Numbered from the stretch's first letter, positions 27,408 to 37,584 are shown. The stretch: 64,000 nucleotides of DNA from Scalindua sp964344685 (GCA_964344685.1 CAYFOK010000003.1:1-64000), one strand, 5' to 3'. Notes: a model not told the origin generated them from the sequence alone. Program-made: numbers and translations.

Positions 27408-27764
27408 TTATGGCGATACATCATCCGGCCCGCTGAAGTTCAAATACTCATGGCTTGTCAGTATGTTTGGATGTATGTACCAGTCTCCGGTAAAAGCCTT
27501 TGTTGCAATTCTATGGGCAGTTTCAGCTTCTTTTGCCATGGTCACCGCATAAGTTAATCCACTAGTAACCCCACCAAGAACAGCATAAGTTAACTTAAAT
27601 GGAAAATATACCGCAGACGAAACTACACTGGCAGAGATTAAACCCACCTTACCTGCAGTGCCATGTTCAGCGTATGTCTTGGCATCTGCATCATTAAGAA
27701 AACTGCATTGCACGAATAAGCTGGTACATAAAGCGAGTGTTATTATTACAAAAAATTTTCTCAT
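27408..27764 (-). CDS. Small predicted lipoprotein
   Basis: 118 aa from the ATG at 27764, with GGAAGGGG upstream (a GTG two codons earlier is less likely). Signal peptide with lipobox before Cys in SLFVQCSF. The mature part contains a Gly and Ala rich hydrophobic stretch (KVGLISASVVSSAVYFPFKL, YAVLGGVTSGLTYAV) that could insert in a membrane, and ends with ATKAFTGDWYIHPNILT. Similar small lipoproteins with a GDWYI or GNYYI block occur widely without a known role. It stands alone. Confidence 0.65.
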   Translation of the reverse strand: MRKFFVIITLALCTSLFVQCSFLNDADAKTYAEHGTAGKVGLISASVVSSAVYFPFKLTYAVLGGVTSGLTYAVTMAKEAETAHRIATKAFTGDWYIHPNILTSHEYLNFSGPDDVSP

Positions 27765-27770
27765 TTCCAC

Positions 27771-28173
27771 CCCTTCCTACAACAGAATTGATACTACACA
27801 TTAAAGGTAAAGATAGTAAAAATATTGAAATTTATAATTTACTATTCAGTATTTATTCTAAAACCTGTCCAGACGTAAAATTATCTATATACACAGACAA
27901 TGAAATAGTAGGACAATGATTAGTAGAATTCAAGGTTTTTTTTATTGTCATTGAAAACTGTACTAAAAGGACTGGAAGACGGTCATGATTTAATATTTAC
28001 ATGTATCATAAAACCACGATGCCATTACATTGCATTAAATGCCCTTGACAATTTTAAATGCAATAAATATCATTATTATTAAGAAACTAGATGTCATTAG
28101 AACCTCTATTTTTGAAAACAGCAAATAAATTAATAGAACACATACTCTAATCATCAACCGTAAAGGAGAGCAA
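27771..28173. other. Intergenic region before the peroxidase gene
   Basis: AT-rich, no supported gene. It should hold the peroxidase promoter; no hexamer pair stands out. AAAGGAGAG just before 28174 is the ribosome site. Confidence 0.35.
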
Positions 28174-29268
28174 ATGAATATAGGCAAATTTACTACGTTT
28201 ATCTGTTTATTAGCTTTTGTCGTTATTAATGTTACTATACTATCAGTTACAATTGCCGACGAATCTCAGCCCAAGATCGGTTATGGCAGAGGAGGGCGGA
28301 TGTCTGGCAGCACTAAATCAGCACGCGCGGATGAACCTATCCAGCCAATCTCAATTAATTTTGACTACAATAGAGCAAAGGTAGAATTAGGAAAGAAATT
28401 GTTCTTTGAACCCAGACTGTCTAAATCCGGATGGATCACCTGCAACTCATGCCATAACCTCTCTACTGGGGGTGCAGACAATTTACCCAGCTCCATCGGA
28501 CATAAATGGTTTTTTGGTCCGATAAACTCGCCTACCGTCCTGAATGCAAAATTCAATCTGGCACAATTCTGGGATGGCCGTGCAAAGGACTTGAAAGAGC
28601 AGGCTGGAGGCCCAATAGCTAATCCTTTAGAAATGGGCTCAAACCATGAGTTGGCAATAAGCGTTTTACAGTCAATTCCTGAGTACGTACAATGGTTCAG
28701 CGAAATATATGGATTAGATGAGATGTATGGAGATGAGAAAATTAACATAGATCAGGTCACTGATGCTATCGCTGCGTTTGAGGAAACATTGATCACTCCA
28801 AACTCAAGATTTGACTTGTGGCTGAAAGACTACGATGATGCAATTACAGATTCGGAAAAGGAAGGATATGAATTATTTAAGGAGAAAGGCTGTGCTGCCT
28901 GCCACAACGGCGTCGGTGTTGGAGGAAACTCGTATCAGAAATTTGGAACTGCAAAACCGTATGACAAAGATACCCATACACTTGGCAGATATAACGTAAC
29001 AAAAAACGAGAAAGACAAATTTGTTTTCAAAGTCCCGCTGCTGAGAAATATAGAACTTACAGCCCCATACTTTCACGATGCAAGTACATGGGATTTGAAC
29101 GAGGCAGTTAATATCATGGCGGAATATCAGTTGGGAATGAAACTTACTGAAGACGAAACCAGCAAAATTGTGGCATTTCTACGAACTTTAACCGGTGATC
29201 AACCTTCGATCACTTTTCCAATACTGCCACCTTCAACATCTACTACTCCGGAACCTAATCGAAATTGA
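28174..29268 (+). CDS. Di-heme cytochrome c peroxidase / MauG-family protein
   Basis: 364 aa periplasmic protein with signal peptide (residues 1-28) and two heme-c motifs, CNSCH and CAACH, spaced as in bacterial di-heme peroxidases. Other family marks: LGKKLFFEPRLSKSG, NSPTVLNAKFNLAQFWDGRA, GPIANPLEMG, and a C-terminal VPLLRNIELTAPYFHDAST. It should reduce hydrogen peroxide to water with electrons from a small cytochrome or cupredoxin. It is monocistronic, with AAAGGAGAG upstream. Confidence 0.92.
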   Translation: MNIGKFTTFICLLAFVVINVTILSVTIADESQPKIGYGRGGRMSGSTKSARADEPIQPISINFDYNRAKVELGKKLFFEPRLSKSGWITCNSCHNLSTGGADNLPSSIGHKWFFGPINSPTVLNAKFNLAQFWDGRAKDLKEQAGGPIANPLEMGSNHELAISVLQSIPEYVQWFSEIYGLDEMYGDEKINIDQVTDAIAAFEETLITPNSRFDLWLKDYDDAITDSEKEGYELFKEKGCAACHNGVGVGGNSYQKFGTAKPYDKDTHTLGRYNVTKNEKDKFVFKVPLLRNIELTAPYFHDASTWDLNEAVNIMAEYQLGMKLTEDETSKIVAFLRTLTGDQPSITFPILPPSTSTTPEPNRN

Positions 29269-29373
29269 TTTTATACAAAATGAATGTGGATTAAGCTTCG
29301 CGTCCTGCCGTCGGGCAGGAAGCGAAGTGCCCCCCCATCAATAACAGATTATTTTTTTAAACTACGATCAGGT

Positions 29374-30666
29374 TCAGGAAATCTGTGTAACCCTAAAGTG
29401 CCCCCCTCCCAACTTATACAATTTCGAAAGATTTCTCTCATTAATTATAATATGTAAATTAACATCAGAATTAATGAATGTGCGATTGAGAACCTGGCTA
29501 TGCTCATAAATATATGCCAGCAATTTCCCATTACTGGCATTACATTCAAGCTTAATCTCCGTGACACCTTTATTTGCAAAATTAACCATCTCCTGTTTCA
29601 GCTTTTCCAGGCCACTTCCAGTCAATGCAGAAATAGTTACTACGTTGTCATATTTACTTTGAAAAAAAGTAATGATTGACGAATCTTTCAAGACGTCTAC
29701 TTTATTGAGAACCATTATTAAGGGTTTATTGCTACACTCTAGCTCCTTGAGAACCTTATCAACCGCTTTAACCTGTTCGATAACATCAGGGGAACTGACA
29801 TCCACAACATGCAGCAGGAAATCAGCCCATATAACTTCTTCAAGGGTTGCTTCAAATGATGAGATTAAGTGGTGAGGTAATTTTCTAATGAATCCTACGG
29901 TGTCGCTTAAGATAACCCTTTTGCCACTTCCCAAATCACATATACTGGTTTTTGTATCAAGGGTGGCAAAAAGCTTATCTTCAACAAGCACTCCGGCTTC
30001 AGTCAGTTTGTTCATTAAAGTTGATTTGCCGGAATTTGTATACCCTACCAGGGAAACAGTTGTATGCTCTTTTCTTGACTTTGCCTGTCTCTTCCTGCGT
30101 TCTGTAACCTGTCCGAGCCTTTTCTTCAAAGCAAGTACTCTTTTAGACAACAGCCGCTTGTCCACCTCCAGCTGTTTTTCTCCGGGGCCTCTGGTTCCAA
30201 TCCCCCCTTCTATCCTGGAAAGATGAGACCACATTCTCTTCAAGCGGGGTCTCGTATATTCAAGCTGTGCCAGTTCGACTTGCAATTTGGCCTGAGCAGT
30301 CTTCGCTCTTGCGGCAAAGATATCCAGGATCAGTTCACTCCTGTCAATCACCTTCGTATCAATTACTTTTTCCAGATTACTTACTTGTGCGGGGGCAAGG
30401 TCATCATCGCAGATTACAACGTCTATTTTTTTGTCCCTGCACAGTTCCGCCAATTGAGAAACTTTTCCCTTACCAATGTAATGAGAAGGATCCACCTTTC
30501 TCCTTCTCTGCACAACGCTATCCAACACCTTTGCTCCCGCAGTTTCAGCTAAACTCTTAAGCTCTTCGAGTGGTGCCTCGTCATTTTTGTCTTTGTGCAA
30601 TAACGTGTATAGCAATATTGCGCGTTCAGCCCTTACTGATAAATCTGTTCTCTTTAGCTCTACCAT
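29374..30666 (-). CDS. hflX: GTPase HflX
   Basis: 430 aa ribosome-associated GTPase that splits stalled or hibernating 70S ribosomes. N-terminal HflX domain (LDSVVQRRRKVDPSHYIGKG), a coiled region (GGIGTRGPGEKQLEVDKR), then G domain with G1 GYTNSGKS, G2/G3 LFATLDTKT and DTVGFIRKLP, and G4 NKVD. Length is normal. It ends with a short Leu and His rich C-terminal domain. It follows the histone-like gene on the same strand with a 13 bp gap, so the two are probably co-transcribed. Confidence 0.96.
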   Translation of the reverse strand: MVELKRTDLSVRAERAILLYTLLHKDKNDEAPLEELKSLAETAGAKVLDSVVQRRRKVDPSHYIGKGKVSQLAELCRDKKIDVVICDDDLAPAQVSNLEKVIDTKVIDRSELILDIFAARAKTAQAKLQVELAQLEYTRPRLKRMWSHLSRIEGGIGTRGPGEKQLEVDKRLLSKRVLALKKRLGQVTERRKRQAKSRKEHTTVSLVGYTNSGKSTLMNKLTEAGVLVEDKLFATLDTKTSICDLGSGKRVILSDTVGFIRKLPHHLISSFEATLEEVIWADFLLHVVDVSSPDVIEQVKAVDKVLKELECSNKPLIMVLNKVDVLKDSSIITFFQSKYDNVVTISALTGSGLEKLKQEMVNFANKGVTEIKLECNASNGKLLAYIYEHSQVLNRTFINSDVNLHIIINERNLSKLYKLGGGHFRVTQIS

Positions 30667-30679
30667 TTACTGATTGCTA

Positions 30680-31033
30680 TTAGCGCCTTGTCTTGCAGGC
30701 TGCCCTTTTCTTTGTAGTTTTCTTAGCCGTCTTCTTCTTGGCTACTTTCTTCACTGCCTTCTTAACTACCTTTTTGGCTGCTTTTTTAGCGACCTTCTTT
30801 TTAGCTGGTTTGCTGGCAGCTTTGTACAAAGACTGCATATAGCTTTTTGTTTTTTTCAGACCATGTTTTTTTGCCTGGAAACGAACGGCTTCCAATGTTC
30901 TCTTAAGTTTTTTCGCCAGTTTCTGTGTGTCACTTTTCGGATACTCTTTTTTCAACGTACTCAACTCTGCCTTTGTCCACAATTTAACAACTGTTTTTTT
31001 TGCCTTCTTCTTAGCTGTTTTTTTAGCAGCCAT
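30680..31033 (-). CDS. Histone H1-like lysine-rich DNA-binding protein with SANT/Myb-like domain
   Basis: 117 aa, strongly basic. A short Lys and Ala N-terminus is followed by a compact helical domain (about 18-62: LWTKAELSTLKKEYPKSD, LAKKLKRTLEAVRFQAKKHG) that has the spacing of Myb/SANT-type DNA-binding repeats, by eye. The C-terminal 45 residues are AKK and VAKKAAKK repeats as in histone H1-like proteins. It should coat or bend DNA. A GGAGGAG site precedes the ATG. It is the first gene of a pair with hflX. Confidence 0.8.
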   Translation of the reverse strand: MAAKKTAKKKAKKTVVKLWTKAELSTLKKEYPKSDTQKLAKKLKRTLEAVRFQAKKHGLKKTKSYMQSLYKAASKPAKKKVAKKAAKKVVKKAVKKVAKKKTAKKTTKKRAACKTRR

Positions 31034-31296
31034 AGAACACTCCTCCTTACTAAAGTTATAAAAACTACAATATTCTTTAAGTCATAATTGCTGGTACTCT
31101 CTTGCTCTCTCCCACACTATAAGTGGCTTGTATCATGCGACTTAATTATTGTCAAGAAAAAAATGCGCGTTTGCAAACTATAATTATGATTTCTGTACAC
31201 TCTATCCCATGTGTATATTTTTCTTGATTTAAATTGTTAACCTTATAAGATTGAAAAGATTATACTTTTGTCTCTTTCAGTAAAAAATTTTTAACC

Positions 31297-32016
31297 ATGA
31301 ATACACTTATAGCACTACCCGCATACAACGAGAAAAAAGAGATCAGTGTTATCATATCGAAAATAAAGAAATACGATTTAGACATACTGGTAATAGATGA
31401 TGGCTCCACAGATGGCACGCAAGAACAGTTATCGAAGATAGAAAACATAAACACCATCGTCCATGAAAAAAACCTTGGATATGGACAGACTATCATTGAT
31501 GCCTTCAAATATGGAATTTCAAATGGTTATGAGAGTATAATTACAATGGATTGTGACGGACAGCACACACCGGATGAAGTTCAGATCTTCCTGTCACAAA
31601 TATCAAACTATGATATTGTGTCCGGATCAAGATATCTAATACAAACCAATAAATTAGATCCGCAAATTCCACCAGACAGATATGCAATAAATATGGAAAT
31701 AACTCAAATACTGAATGAGACAACAAAGCTTGACTTGACCGACTCATTTTGCGGTTTTAAAGCATATAAAACTGACGCAATAAAGAGAATGAAGCTGACA
31801 GAAAAAGGCTACGGCATGCCACTGCAATTGTGGATTCAGGCATGGAAATTGGGACTCAGCATTAAAGAGATTCCGGTTAAACTTATTTACAATAACGCAG
31901 AGAAACGTTTTAGCGGAGAACTTGATAATCCTGCAACAAGAATTAATTATTACAAAGAGATAATAAAGAGAGAAATGAGTGAAAGCTCAAAAACTCGGGC
32001 AACTGCAACTATTTAA
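31297..32016 (+). CDS. Glycosyltransferase family 2
   Basis: 239 aa cytoplasmic enzyme of the dolichol-phosphate-mannose-synthase-like GT2 group. LIALPAYNEKKEI at the N-terminus, ILVIDDGSTDGT, and the metal motif in TMDCDGQHTPDEV. SGSRYL and GFKAYKTDAIKRM follow. No membrane segment. It probably transfers a sugar from a nucleotide donor to a lipid carrier or glycan. Its stop overlaps the next ATG (TAATG), so it is coupled with the methyltransferase. Confidence 0.88.
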   Translation: MNTLIALPAYNEKKEISVIISKIKKYDLDILVIDDGSTDGTQEQLSKIENINTIVHEKNLGYGQTIIDAFKYGISNGYESIITMDCDGQHTPDEVQIFLSQISNYDIVSGSRYLIQTNKLDPQIPPDRYAINMEITQILNETTKLDLTDSFCGFKAYKTDAIKRMKLTEKGYGMPLQLWIQAWKLGLSIKEIPVKLIYNNAEKRFSGELDNPATRINYYKEIIKREMSESSKTRATATI

Positions 32017-32705
32017 TGCACACAATCAAGAAATTCTTAAAAAACATGGTTTCTACAAATTTATCTTATAAAGAGAAACGGGAGCAAATGGTAAGAACGC
32101 AGTTAGTTGCCAGAGATATAGTAGATAAAGAAGTACTCCGGGCTATGGCGAAAGTTCCCAGGCATGAATTCCTGCCTGCTGATCTCTGGAACAGAGCTTA
32201 CGATGATATGCCTCTGCCAATTGATGAAATGCAGACTATTTCTCAGCCATATATAGTTGCATATATGATCCAGGCCCTTTCGGTTAAGAAGGGAGACCGG
32301 ATCCTTGAAGTGGGTACCGGTTCCGGTTATCAAACTGCACTTCTTGCAGAAATACACGAAAAAGTATATACTGTAGAGATCAGGGCAAAACTGGCACGCA
32401 AGGCATTAGCAAAGTTGAACGAATTAGGGTACGGTGACAGAGTAAAGCTTCATATTGCTGACGGAAGCGAAGGTTACGAAGAAGAAGCTCCTTTTGATGG
32501 TATAATAGTCGCCGCAGCAACCTTTGACATACCTGAACCACTTATTAAACAACTCGCAGAAAAAGGAAAGATTATAATACCAATAGGTGGCACTGACGTA
32601 CAAACTCTAGTCAGAGCTACAAAAGTAAATGGCAAATTAATAGAGGAAGAGCTCTTTCAATGTATGTTTGTTCCATTGGTAAGGCAAGAGTTCGAAAACA
32701 ATTAG
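32016..32705 (+). CDS. pcm: Protein-L-isoaspartate O-methyltransferase
   Basis: 229 aa repair enzyme that methylates isoaspartyl residues in damaged proteins with S-adenosylmethionine. The SAM motif is EVGTGSGYQTALLAEI, preceded by TISQPYIVAYMIQAL and followed by YTVEI and APFDGIIVAAA. Length fits. The start at 32016 overlaps the glycosyltransferase stop; an ATG at 32046 is an alternative. Confidence 0.94.
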   Translation: MHTIKKFLKNMVSTNLSYKEKREQMVRTQLVARDIVDKEVLRAMAKVPRHEFLPADLWNRAYDDMPLPIDEMQTISQPYIVAYMIQALSVKKGDRILEVGTGSGYQTALLAEIHEKVYTVEIRAKLARKALAKLNELGYGDRVKLHIADGSEGYEEEAPFDGIIVAAATFDIPEPLIKQLAEKGKIIIPIGGTDVQTLVRATKVNGKLIEEELFQCMFVPLVRQEFENN

Positions 32706-32713
32706 GTTTAGCA

Positions 32714-33850
32714 GTGATTACTCAACACCATACACCTTCTTTATACATCCATATACCATTTTGCATAAGCAAATGCATATATTGTGATTTCAACTCAATT
32801 GTAATTAAATCACAGATGGTTGATGAATATCTAACAGCTATCGAACAGGAGCTTCAATCGACAACCGGAAGACACTCCTTCAGGACTGTCTTTATTGGTG
32901 GCGGTACACCTACTGCTTTAAATGAGAAGCAACTAGACAGGCTGTTGAGTATGATCTCCAGACATGTCGATGTTCTCAATCTCAAAGAGTATACAGTTGA
33001 AGTAAATCCGGGCACATTGAGCGATGAAAAAGCCATCATCATGAAAAACAGTCATGTTGATCGGATCAGCATTGGTGTTCAATCCTTTAACGACAGGTAT
33101 CTGAAACTTCTCGGACGAATCCATTCTGCAAATGAATCAAAAGAAGTATTTTTAAAAGTTAGAGAAAAAGGGTTTAAAAATATCAGTATTGATCTTATTT
33201 CCGGTTATCCTGCTCAAACCATAAACGAGTGGGAAAATGACTTGCGAGAGTGCTGCAAGCTGGACCCGGAACACATCTCTGCTTATTGCCTGACATACGA
33301 ACAGGGGACACCAATTGTTGAGATGACTGATTCCGGAAGCCTGAAGAAATTAAGCGAAGAAGAAGAGCTGAAGATGTATGAATTCACAAATGATTTTCTC
33401 TGTGATAAAGGTTATAATCATTACGAAATATCAAATTTTGCAAAGCAGGGTAAAGAGTGCCGGCATAATATCGTCTACTGGGAAAACAGAGAATACATTG
33501 GGATAGGCGTAGGAGCATATTCTTATATTAATGGTGAACGATACTGTAATATAAAGAGTATAAAAGATTACATCTCTTCAATAAAATCAAAGACGATGGT
33601 AAAATGTTTTTCTGAAAAATTGCCTCAAAAACAACGCGCATCTGAAATACTCATTATGGCATTGAGGATGACGTCCGGTATCTCAAGAGAGGAATTCATT
33701 CAAAGATCCGGTTTTGATTTAAACGAACTCTTCGAAAAACAGTTAAACAACCTCACCGAAGCAGGGTTGATAAACTTTGGTGATGGAAGAGTCAAGTTAA
33801 CCAGAAAAGGGCTGTCTCTGGCGGATTCAGTAATGATGGAATTTGTGTAA
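32714..33850 (+). CDS. hemW: HemW-like radical SAM protein
   Basis: 378 aa from a GTG at 32714 just after the pcm stop, with AGG seven bases upstream; an ATG at 32660 would overlap pcm by 46 bp. The radical SAM cluster motif is CISKCIYCDF, followed by FIGGGTPTAL, VEVNPGTL, ISIGVQSFND and LIGYPAQT-like ISGYPAQTI. The HemW family, once called oxygen-independent coproporphyrinogen oxidase, acts as a heme chaperone. That suits a cell with many hemoproteins. It is third in a short operon. Confidence 0.9.
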   Translation: MITQHHTPSLYIHIPFCISKCIYCDFNSIVIKSQMVDEYLTAIEQELQSTTGRHSFRTVFIGGGTPTALNEKQLDRLLSMISRHVDVLNLKEYTVEVNPGTLSDEKAIIMKNSHVDRISIGVQSFNDRYLKLLGRIHSANESKEVFLKVREKGFKNISIDLISGYPAQTINEWENDLRECCKLDPEHISAYCLTYEQGTPIVEMTDSGSLKKLSEEEELKMYEFTNDFLCDKGYNHYEISNFAKQGKECRHNIVYWENREYIGIGVGAYSYINGERYCNIKSIKDYISSIKSKTMVKCFSEKLPQKQRASEILIMALRMTSGISREEFIQRSGFDLNELFEKQLNNLTEAGLINFGDGRVKLTRKGLSLADSVMMEFV

Positions 33851-33875
33851 AAATTTTTATTAAGGAGTATATAAA

Positions 33876-34433
33876 TTGATAAATGCAATAGATTTAAGAA
33901 AGGGACTGGTTATAAAGCTTGATGGAGAGCTATATACGGTAGCCGGTTTTAATCACGTCACACCTGGTAAGGGACGTGCACATATGCAGGTAAGCATAAA
34001 AAGCTTAAAACAGGGCAATGTCACACAAAAACGTTTCAGACCATCAGATAAGGTGGAAGATATATTTGTGGAACACAGAGACATGGAATATTTATATCAG
34101 GAAGGAAACAACTACTGCTTTATGGACACAGAAAACTATGAGCAGGTTTTCCTTTCAAAGGATGTACTTGGAGACGCAATGTCATATATAGCACCAAACT
34201 CCAAAGTATCTGTTTCGCTTTACAATAATAATGCCATAGGGATAGAACTTCCATCATCTGTCACACTGAAAATTACAGAAACAGATCCCGGCACAAAGGG
34301 AGACACCGTAACAAACGTATTTAAACCGGCAACATTGGAAACCGGCTATGTAACCAAAGTACCACTTTTTGTAAATACCGGTGAAACGGTAAAAATTGAT
34401 ACACGTACCGGTGAATTCATGGGTCGAGCATAA
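33876..34433 (+). CDS. efp: Elongation factor P
   Basis: 185 aa translation factor that relieves stalling at proline runs. TTG start at 33876 with AAGGAG eight bases upstream. Three-domain length. The tip of domain I reads TPGKGRAHMQVSIKSLKQGN, with Lys at the position that is modified in many species. The C-terminal LFVNTGETVKIDTRTGEFMG is typical. Confidence 0.96.
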   Translation: MINAIDLRKGLVIKLDGELYTVAGFNHVTPGKGRAHMQVSIKSLKQGNVTQKRFRPSDKVEDIFVEHRDMEYLYQEGNNYCFMDTENYEQVFLSKDVLGDAMSYIAPNSKVSVSLYNNNAIGIELPSSVTLKITETDPGTKGDTVTNVFKPATLETGYVTKVPLFVNTGETVKIDTRTGEFMGRA

Positions 34434-34585
34434 AATAAGAAAATGTGAAGTGTCTAATAGTGTACTACCAGTCAGAACGGCCTGGCCGGGCGGGAAGTGT
34501 CTAAAGTTAAAAAATTGTTTTCCTCAACAACTTTAAATCATTTCAAACCATAGGCATTTATAACTTTTTTATCAAATTCAAGAGA

Positions 34586-35578
34586 ATGCAGACAAACATA
34601 GAAGAATCTATAAAAATATATGGTAAAAAGATTGATGATCTACTTAAAGAGATCATCCCCCAGGATAGAGAAGATTATTTAAGCGAACCGATATGGCACC
34701 ATCTGAGGACTGGAGGAAAACGCATAAGACCTGCTATATGCCTGATCACGTGTAAGGAGTTGGGTGGTAATCCAGAAGATGCACTCCATTTCGCACTGGC
34801 TATAGAAATTTTGCACAATATGTTCCTTCTGCACGATGATATAGAAGATGAAGATACCATGAGACGCGACCAGCCAACCGTGTGGGTTAAATATGGAGTT
34901 GCAAATGCTATCAATGCCGGCGATTATCTATTGGCACGGGCATACCACTGTATTCTTATAAGTCAAATTCCATCAGACAGAAAGTTGAAGCTTTTAGAGA
35001 TATTTAATCTGACGTACGAAAAAACTGTAGAGGGCCAGGCGCTGGATATCAATGCAAGAGGTGCCACGGATTATACAGTTGAAAAATATATTGAACTTGT
35101 AAGGCTGAAAACCGGGTATTATCTCGCCTGTGGGATGGTCGGAGGCGCCGTAGTAGCATCGGGAAATATTGAGGGAACTATTGATAAGATCTGGGCGTTA
35201 GGTAAACTAATGGGACCTGCCTTCCAGATAAAAGATGATCTGATTGATTTAACGGTAGGCAAAGGGCGTGGAGGAGTTATCGGCTCAGATATTAAAGAGG
35301 GAAAAGCCAGTTTCCTATACGCATATACATTAGAATCAGCAAATAATGACGACAAAGCATCACTTATAGAAATAATGACTAAACAGAGGGAAGAGACAAC
35401 TGATGATGATGTACAATCCGTTCTTAATATTTACAGTAAACACGACGCGATAGAGCATGCACAAGAGTATGCTGATGATTTAATAAAACAGACTTACGGT
35501 ATAATTGACGAGATACCGACTGACAATAAAGCAGTCTTCAGGGATATCGCCAACTTTATGGCACAGCGTATGACATAA
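34586..35578 (+). CDS. Polyprenyl diphosphate synthase
   Basis: 330 aa trans-isoprenyl synthase that condenses isopentenyl diphosphate onto allylic primers for quinone side chains or terpenoids. First Asp-rich motif LLHDDIEDED, second QIKDDLIDL; GGKRIRPA upstream binds substrate. Chain length cannot be fixed by eye. It is preceded by 150 bp without a gene and followed by an AT-rich gap, so it may be monocistronic. Confidence 0.92.
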   Translation: MQTNIEESIKIYGKKIDDLLKEIIPQDREDYLSEPIWHHLRTGGKRIRPAICLITCKELGGNPEDALHFALAIEILHNMFLLHDDIEDEDTMRRDQPTVWVKYGVANAINAGDYLLARAYHCILISQIPSDRKLKLLEIFNLTYEKTVEGQALDINARGATDYTVEKYIELVRLKTGYYLACGMVGGAVVASGNIEGTIDKIWALGKLMGPAFQIKDDLIDLTVGKGRGGVIGSDIKEGKASFLYAYTLESANNDDKASLIEIMTKQREETTDDDVQSVLNIYSKHDAIEHAQEYADDLIKQTYGIIDEIPTDNKAVFRDIANFMAQRMT

Positions 35579-35807
35579 TAATTGATAAAATTTAACCCAC
35601 CGCAAAGACAAAGACGCGGAGGGTGCAAAGAAAAACCTTTGAAAATGAGAATAAGATACAGGCGTAGAGGTAAATAGCAATACCCCCCTACAAATACAAC
35701 AAAATAATTCAACAATTTTCAACATTTCATTCTAAAATAATAACTTTGCGAGCTTTGCGTTTTTGAGATGAGCTGTTATAATGATTTATTTAAACAAAGG
35801 AAAGCAC

Positions 35808-36554
35808 ATGAAAAATATCTTTAAAATCACAAGTTACAATCCAATTATCTGCCTCTTACTGGCAGCATTCTTAATTTATGGCTGCGGGAAAGAAGAAGAA
35901 CCTGAAGTAACCGTTGTTTCGGAAGAGGTAAAAACTGAAGCAAAAGTTGAAGAAACAGCTGTAAAAAAACCTGTAGCCAAACTTCCAAACCTGGGTGCAG
36001 ACGCCGAAGATTATTACACTTTCGGTATTAAAGCAATTAAAGACGGTAACTTTCCCATGGCAGTACAGGCATGGGAAAAGGCAGTAACAATTGATCCTAC
36101 TATGGTTAAAGCATATAATTATCTGGGCCGTGCCTACTATACACAGGGCATGATAGAAGGTGCAATCAATGCCTATAAAAAGGCAGTAGAACTCGACTCT
36201 GCCAACCCGCAAGCTTATATAAATCTAGGAATTGCTTATCGATACGACGAGGAGTATGAAGCTGCAATAGACGAGCTCAACAAGGCAATCGAGTTAAATC
36301 CCCTTTCCGCACTTGCGTACGATGAGATTGGCCTGGCCCTGATAAAATTAGAAAAACATGACGAAGCCATTGCCGCATTTAAGAACTCGATAGCTATCGA
36401 CTCCAAATTTCCACAGCCGCATAACAACCTCGGAGTCGTTTATCTGATGCAGGGTAGAGCAAAAGATGCCGATACCGAATTCAAAAAGTACGAAGAATTA
36501 ATGAAAGAAAAAAGCGCACAACAGGCAAAGATAATGGGTGGGCCTCCACATTAA
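35808..36554 (+). CDS. TPR lipoprotein
   Basis: 248 aa from the ATG at 35808, which has AAAGGAAAG upstream. Signal peptide with a likely lipobox (LIYGCGK), an acidic spacer (EEEPEVTVVSEEVKTEAKVE) and five TPR units (AYNYLGRAYYTQGMIEGAI, INLGIAYRY and so on). Probably an inner- or outer-leaflet scaffold in the periplasm. It is followed 58 bp later by another exported TPR gene. Confidence 0.85.
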   Translation: MKNIFKITSYNPIICLLLAAFLIYGCGKEEEPEVTVVSEEVKTEAKVEETAVKKPVAKLPNLGADAEDYYTFGIKAIKDGNFPMAVQAWEKAVTIDPTMVKAYNYLGRAYYTQGMIEGAINAYKKAVELDSANPQAYINLGIAYRYDEEYEAAIDELNKAIELNPLSALAYDEIGLALIKLEKHDEAIAAFKNSIAIDSKFPQPHNNLGVVYLMQGRAKDADTEFKKYEELMKEKSAQQAKIMGGPPH

Positions 36555-36612
36555 AAAAACTTAATAAATTTAGACTTTATTAATCACAATTTAAAACGAC
36601 AGGAATTAATCA

Positions 36613-37527
36613 ATGAGAAAACAGTTTTCAATCTTTTACCTGGCTCTGACAATTGCACTTATCACCATAGCTACCGGTTATGCGCATGAGGGGGCAAAAC
36701 TCTCAACAAAAGAGCTTGCAAGCCAGCTTGGAAAAACAGAATCAGAACTGAAGGAAATAGACAAGAAAATTATTGCATTTAATGAAGCAATCAACTCCAA
36801 TCCTGATGATGCAGACGCACATTTTAACCTCGGCAAACTATATGAACTGAAGATGAAATTCAAAGATGCAATAACAGAGTACCAGAAAACAATCGATTTA
36901 AAACCGGATTTCATAACTGCACGAATAAATCTGGCTCTTGTCTATTCTGAGCGCAATATGTATGGAGAAAGCGTCAATGAACTGAAACAGGCAATGAAGA
37001 TAGACCCAAAGAATGCAGATATCCATAAATACATGGGACGTGCCTATTATAAAACAGGTCTGCTGAATGACGCACTTGAAGAGTTCAAAAAAGCCCTGGA
37101 GTTAGAGAAAAATGACCCCGAAATTCACTGTTACCTTGAAAGCGTCTATTTCAGCATGGGTCGTCTGGATGAGGCAGCTGCTGAACTTAAAAAGGCGATT
37201 GAAATCGATCCGCAATTTAAGATAGCACATCTTAATCTCGGGTTTGTCTACTATGAACAAGGCAAGCTGGATGAGGCAATGAAGGAGTATGAAATTGCTA
37301 TTGGTATTGATCCAAAATTCGCAGATGCATACAGCAATATGGGACTTGTTTATTGTCAGAAGGAGATGTTCGACGATGCCATTACCATCCTTAAAAAAGC
37401 GATAGAGTTGAACCCCTCTTTACCTGACGCTCACAATAATCTGGGATTTGCATACTGGAACAAGGGCCTTAAAGAAAAAGCCATGCGCGAGGTCACTATA
37501 TACAAAGGATTAATAGGGGCACAATAG
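36613..37527 (+). CDS. Exported TPR protein
   Basis: 304 aa with a signal peptide (FYLALTIALITIATGYA) and about seven TPR units (HFNLGKLYELKMKFKDAI, LNLALVYSERNMYGESV and on). It forms a probable pair with the TPR lipoprotein before it. No other domain. Confidence 0.87.
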   Translation: MRKQFSIFYLALTIALITIATGYAHEGAKLSTKELASQLGKTESELKEIDKKIIAFNEAINSNPDDADAHFNLGKLYELKMKFKDAITEYQKTIDLKPDFITARINLALVYSERNMYGESVNELKQAMKIDPKNADIHKYMGRAYYKTGLLNDALEEFKKALELEKNDPEIHCYLESVYFSMGRLDEAAAELKKAIEIDPQFKIAHLNLGFVYYEQGKLDEAMKEYEIAIGIDPKFADAYSNMGLVYCQKEMFDDAITILKKAIELNPSLPDAHNNLGFAYWNKGLKEKAMREVTIYKGLIGAQ

Positions 37528-37584
37528 TTAACATGTTTATAATAAAAGAACTGAAGACTTGTTAACAGAATAGTACCTGTAAAA

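Noticed and set aside
29298..29328. CTTCGC-GTCCTGCC / GGCAGGA-AGCGAAG hairpin after the peroxidase gene, as a terminator
   Set aside because: The stem is strong but there is no T tract on either strand, so I leave its role open.
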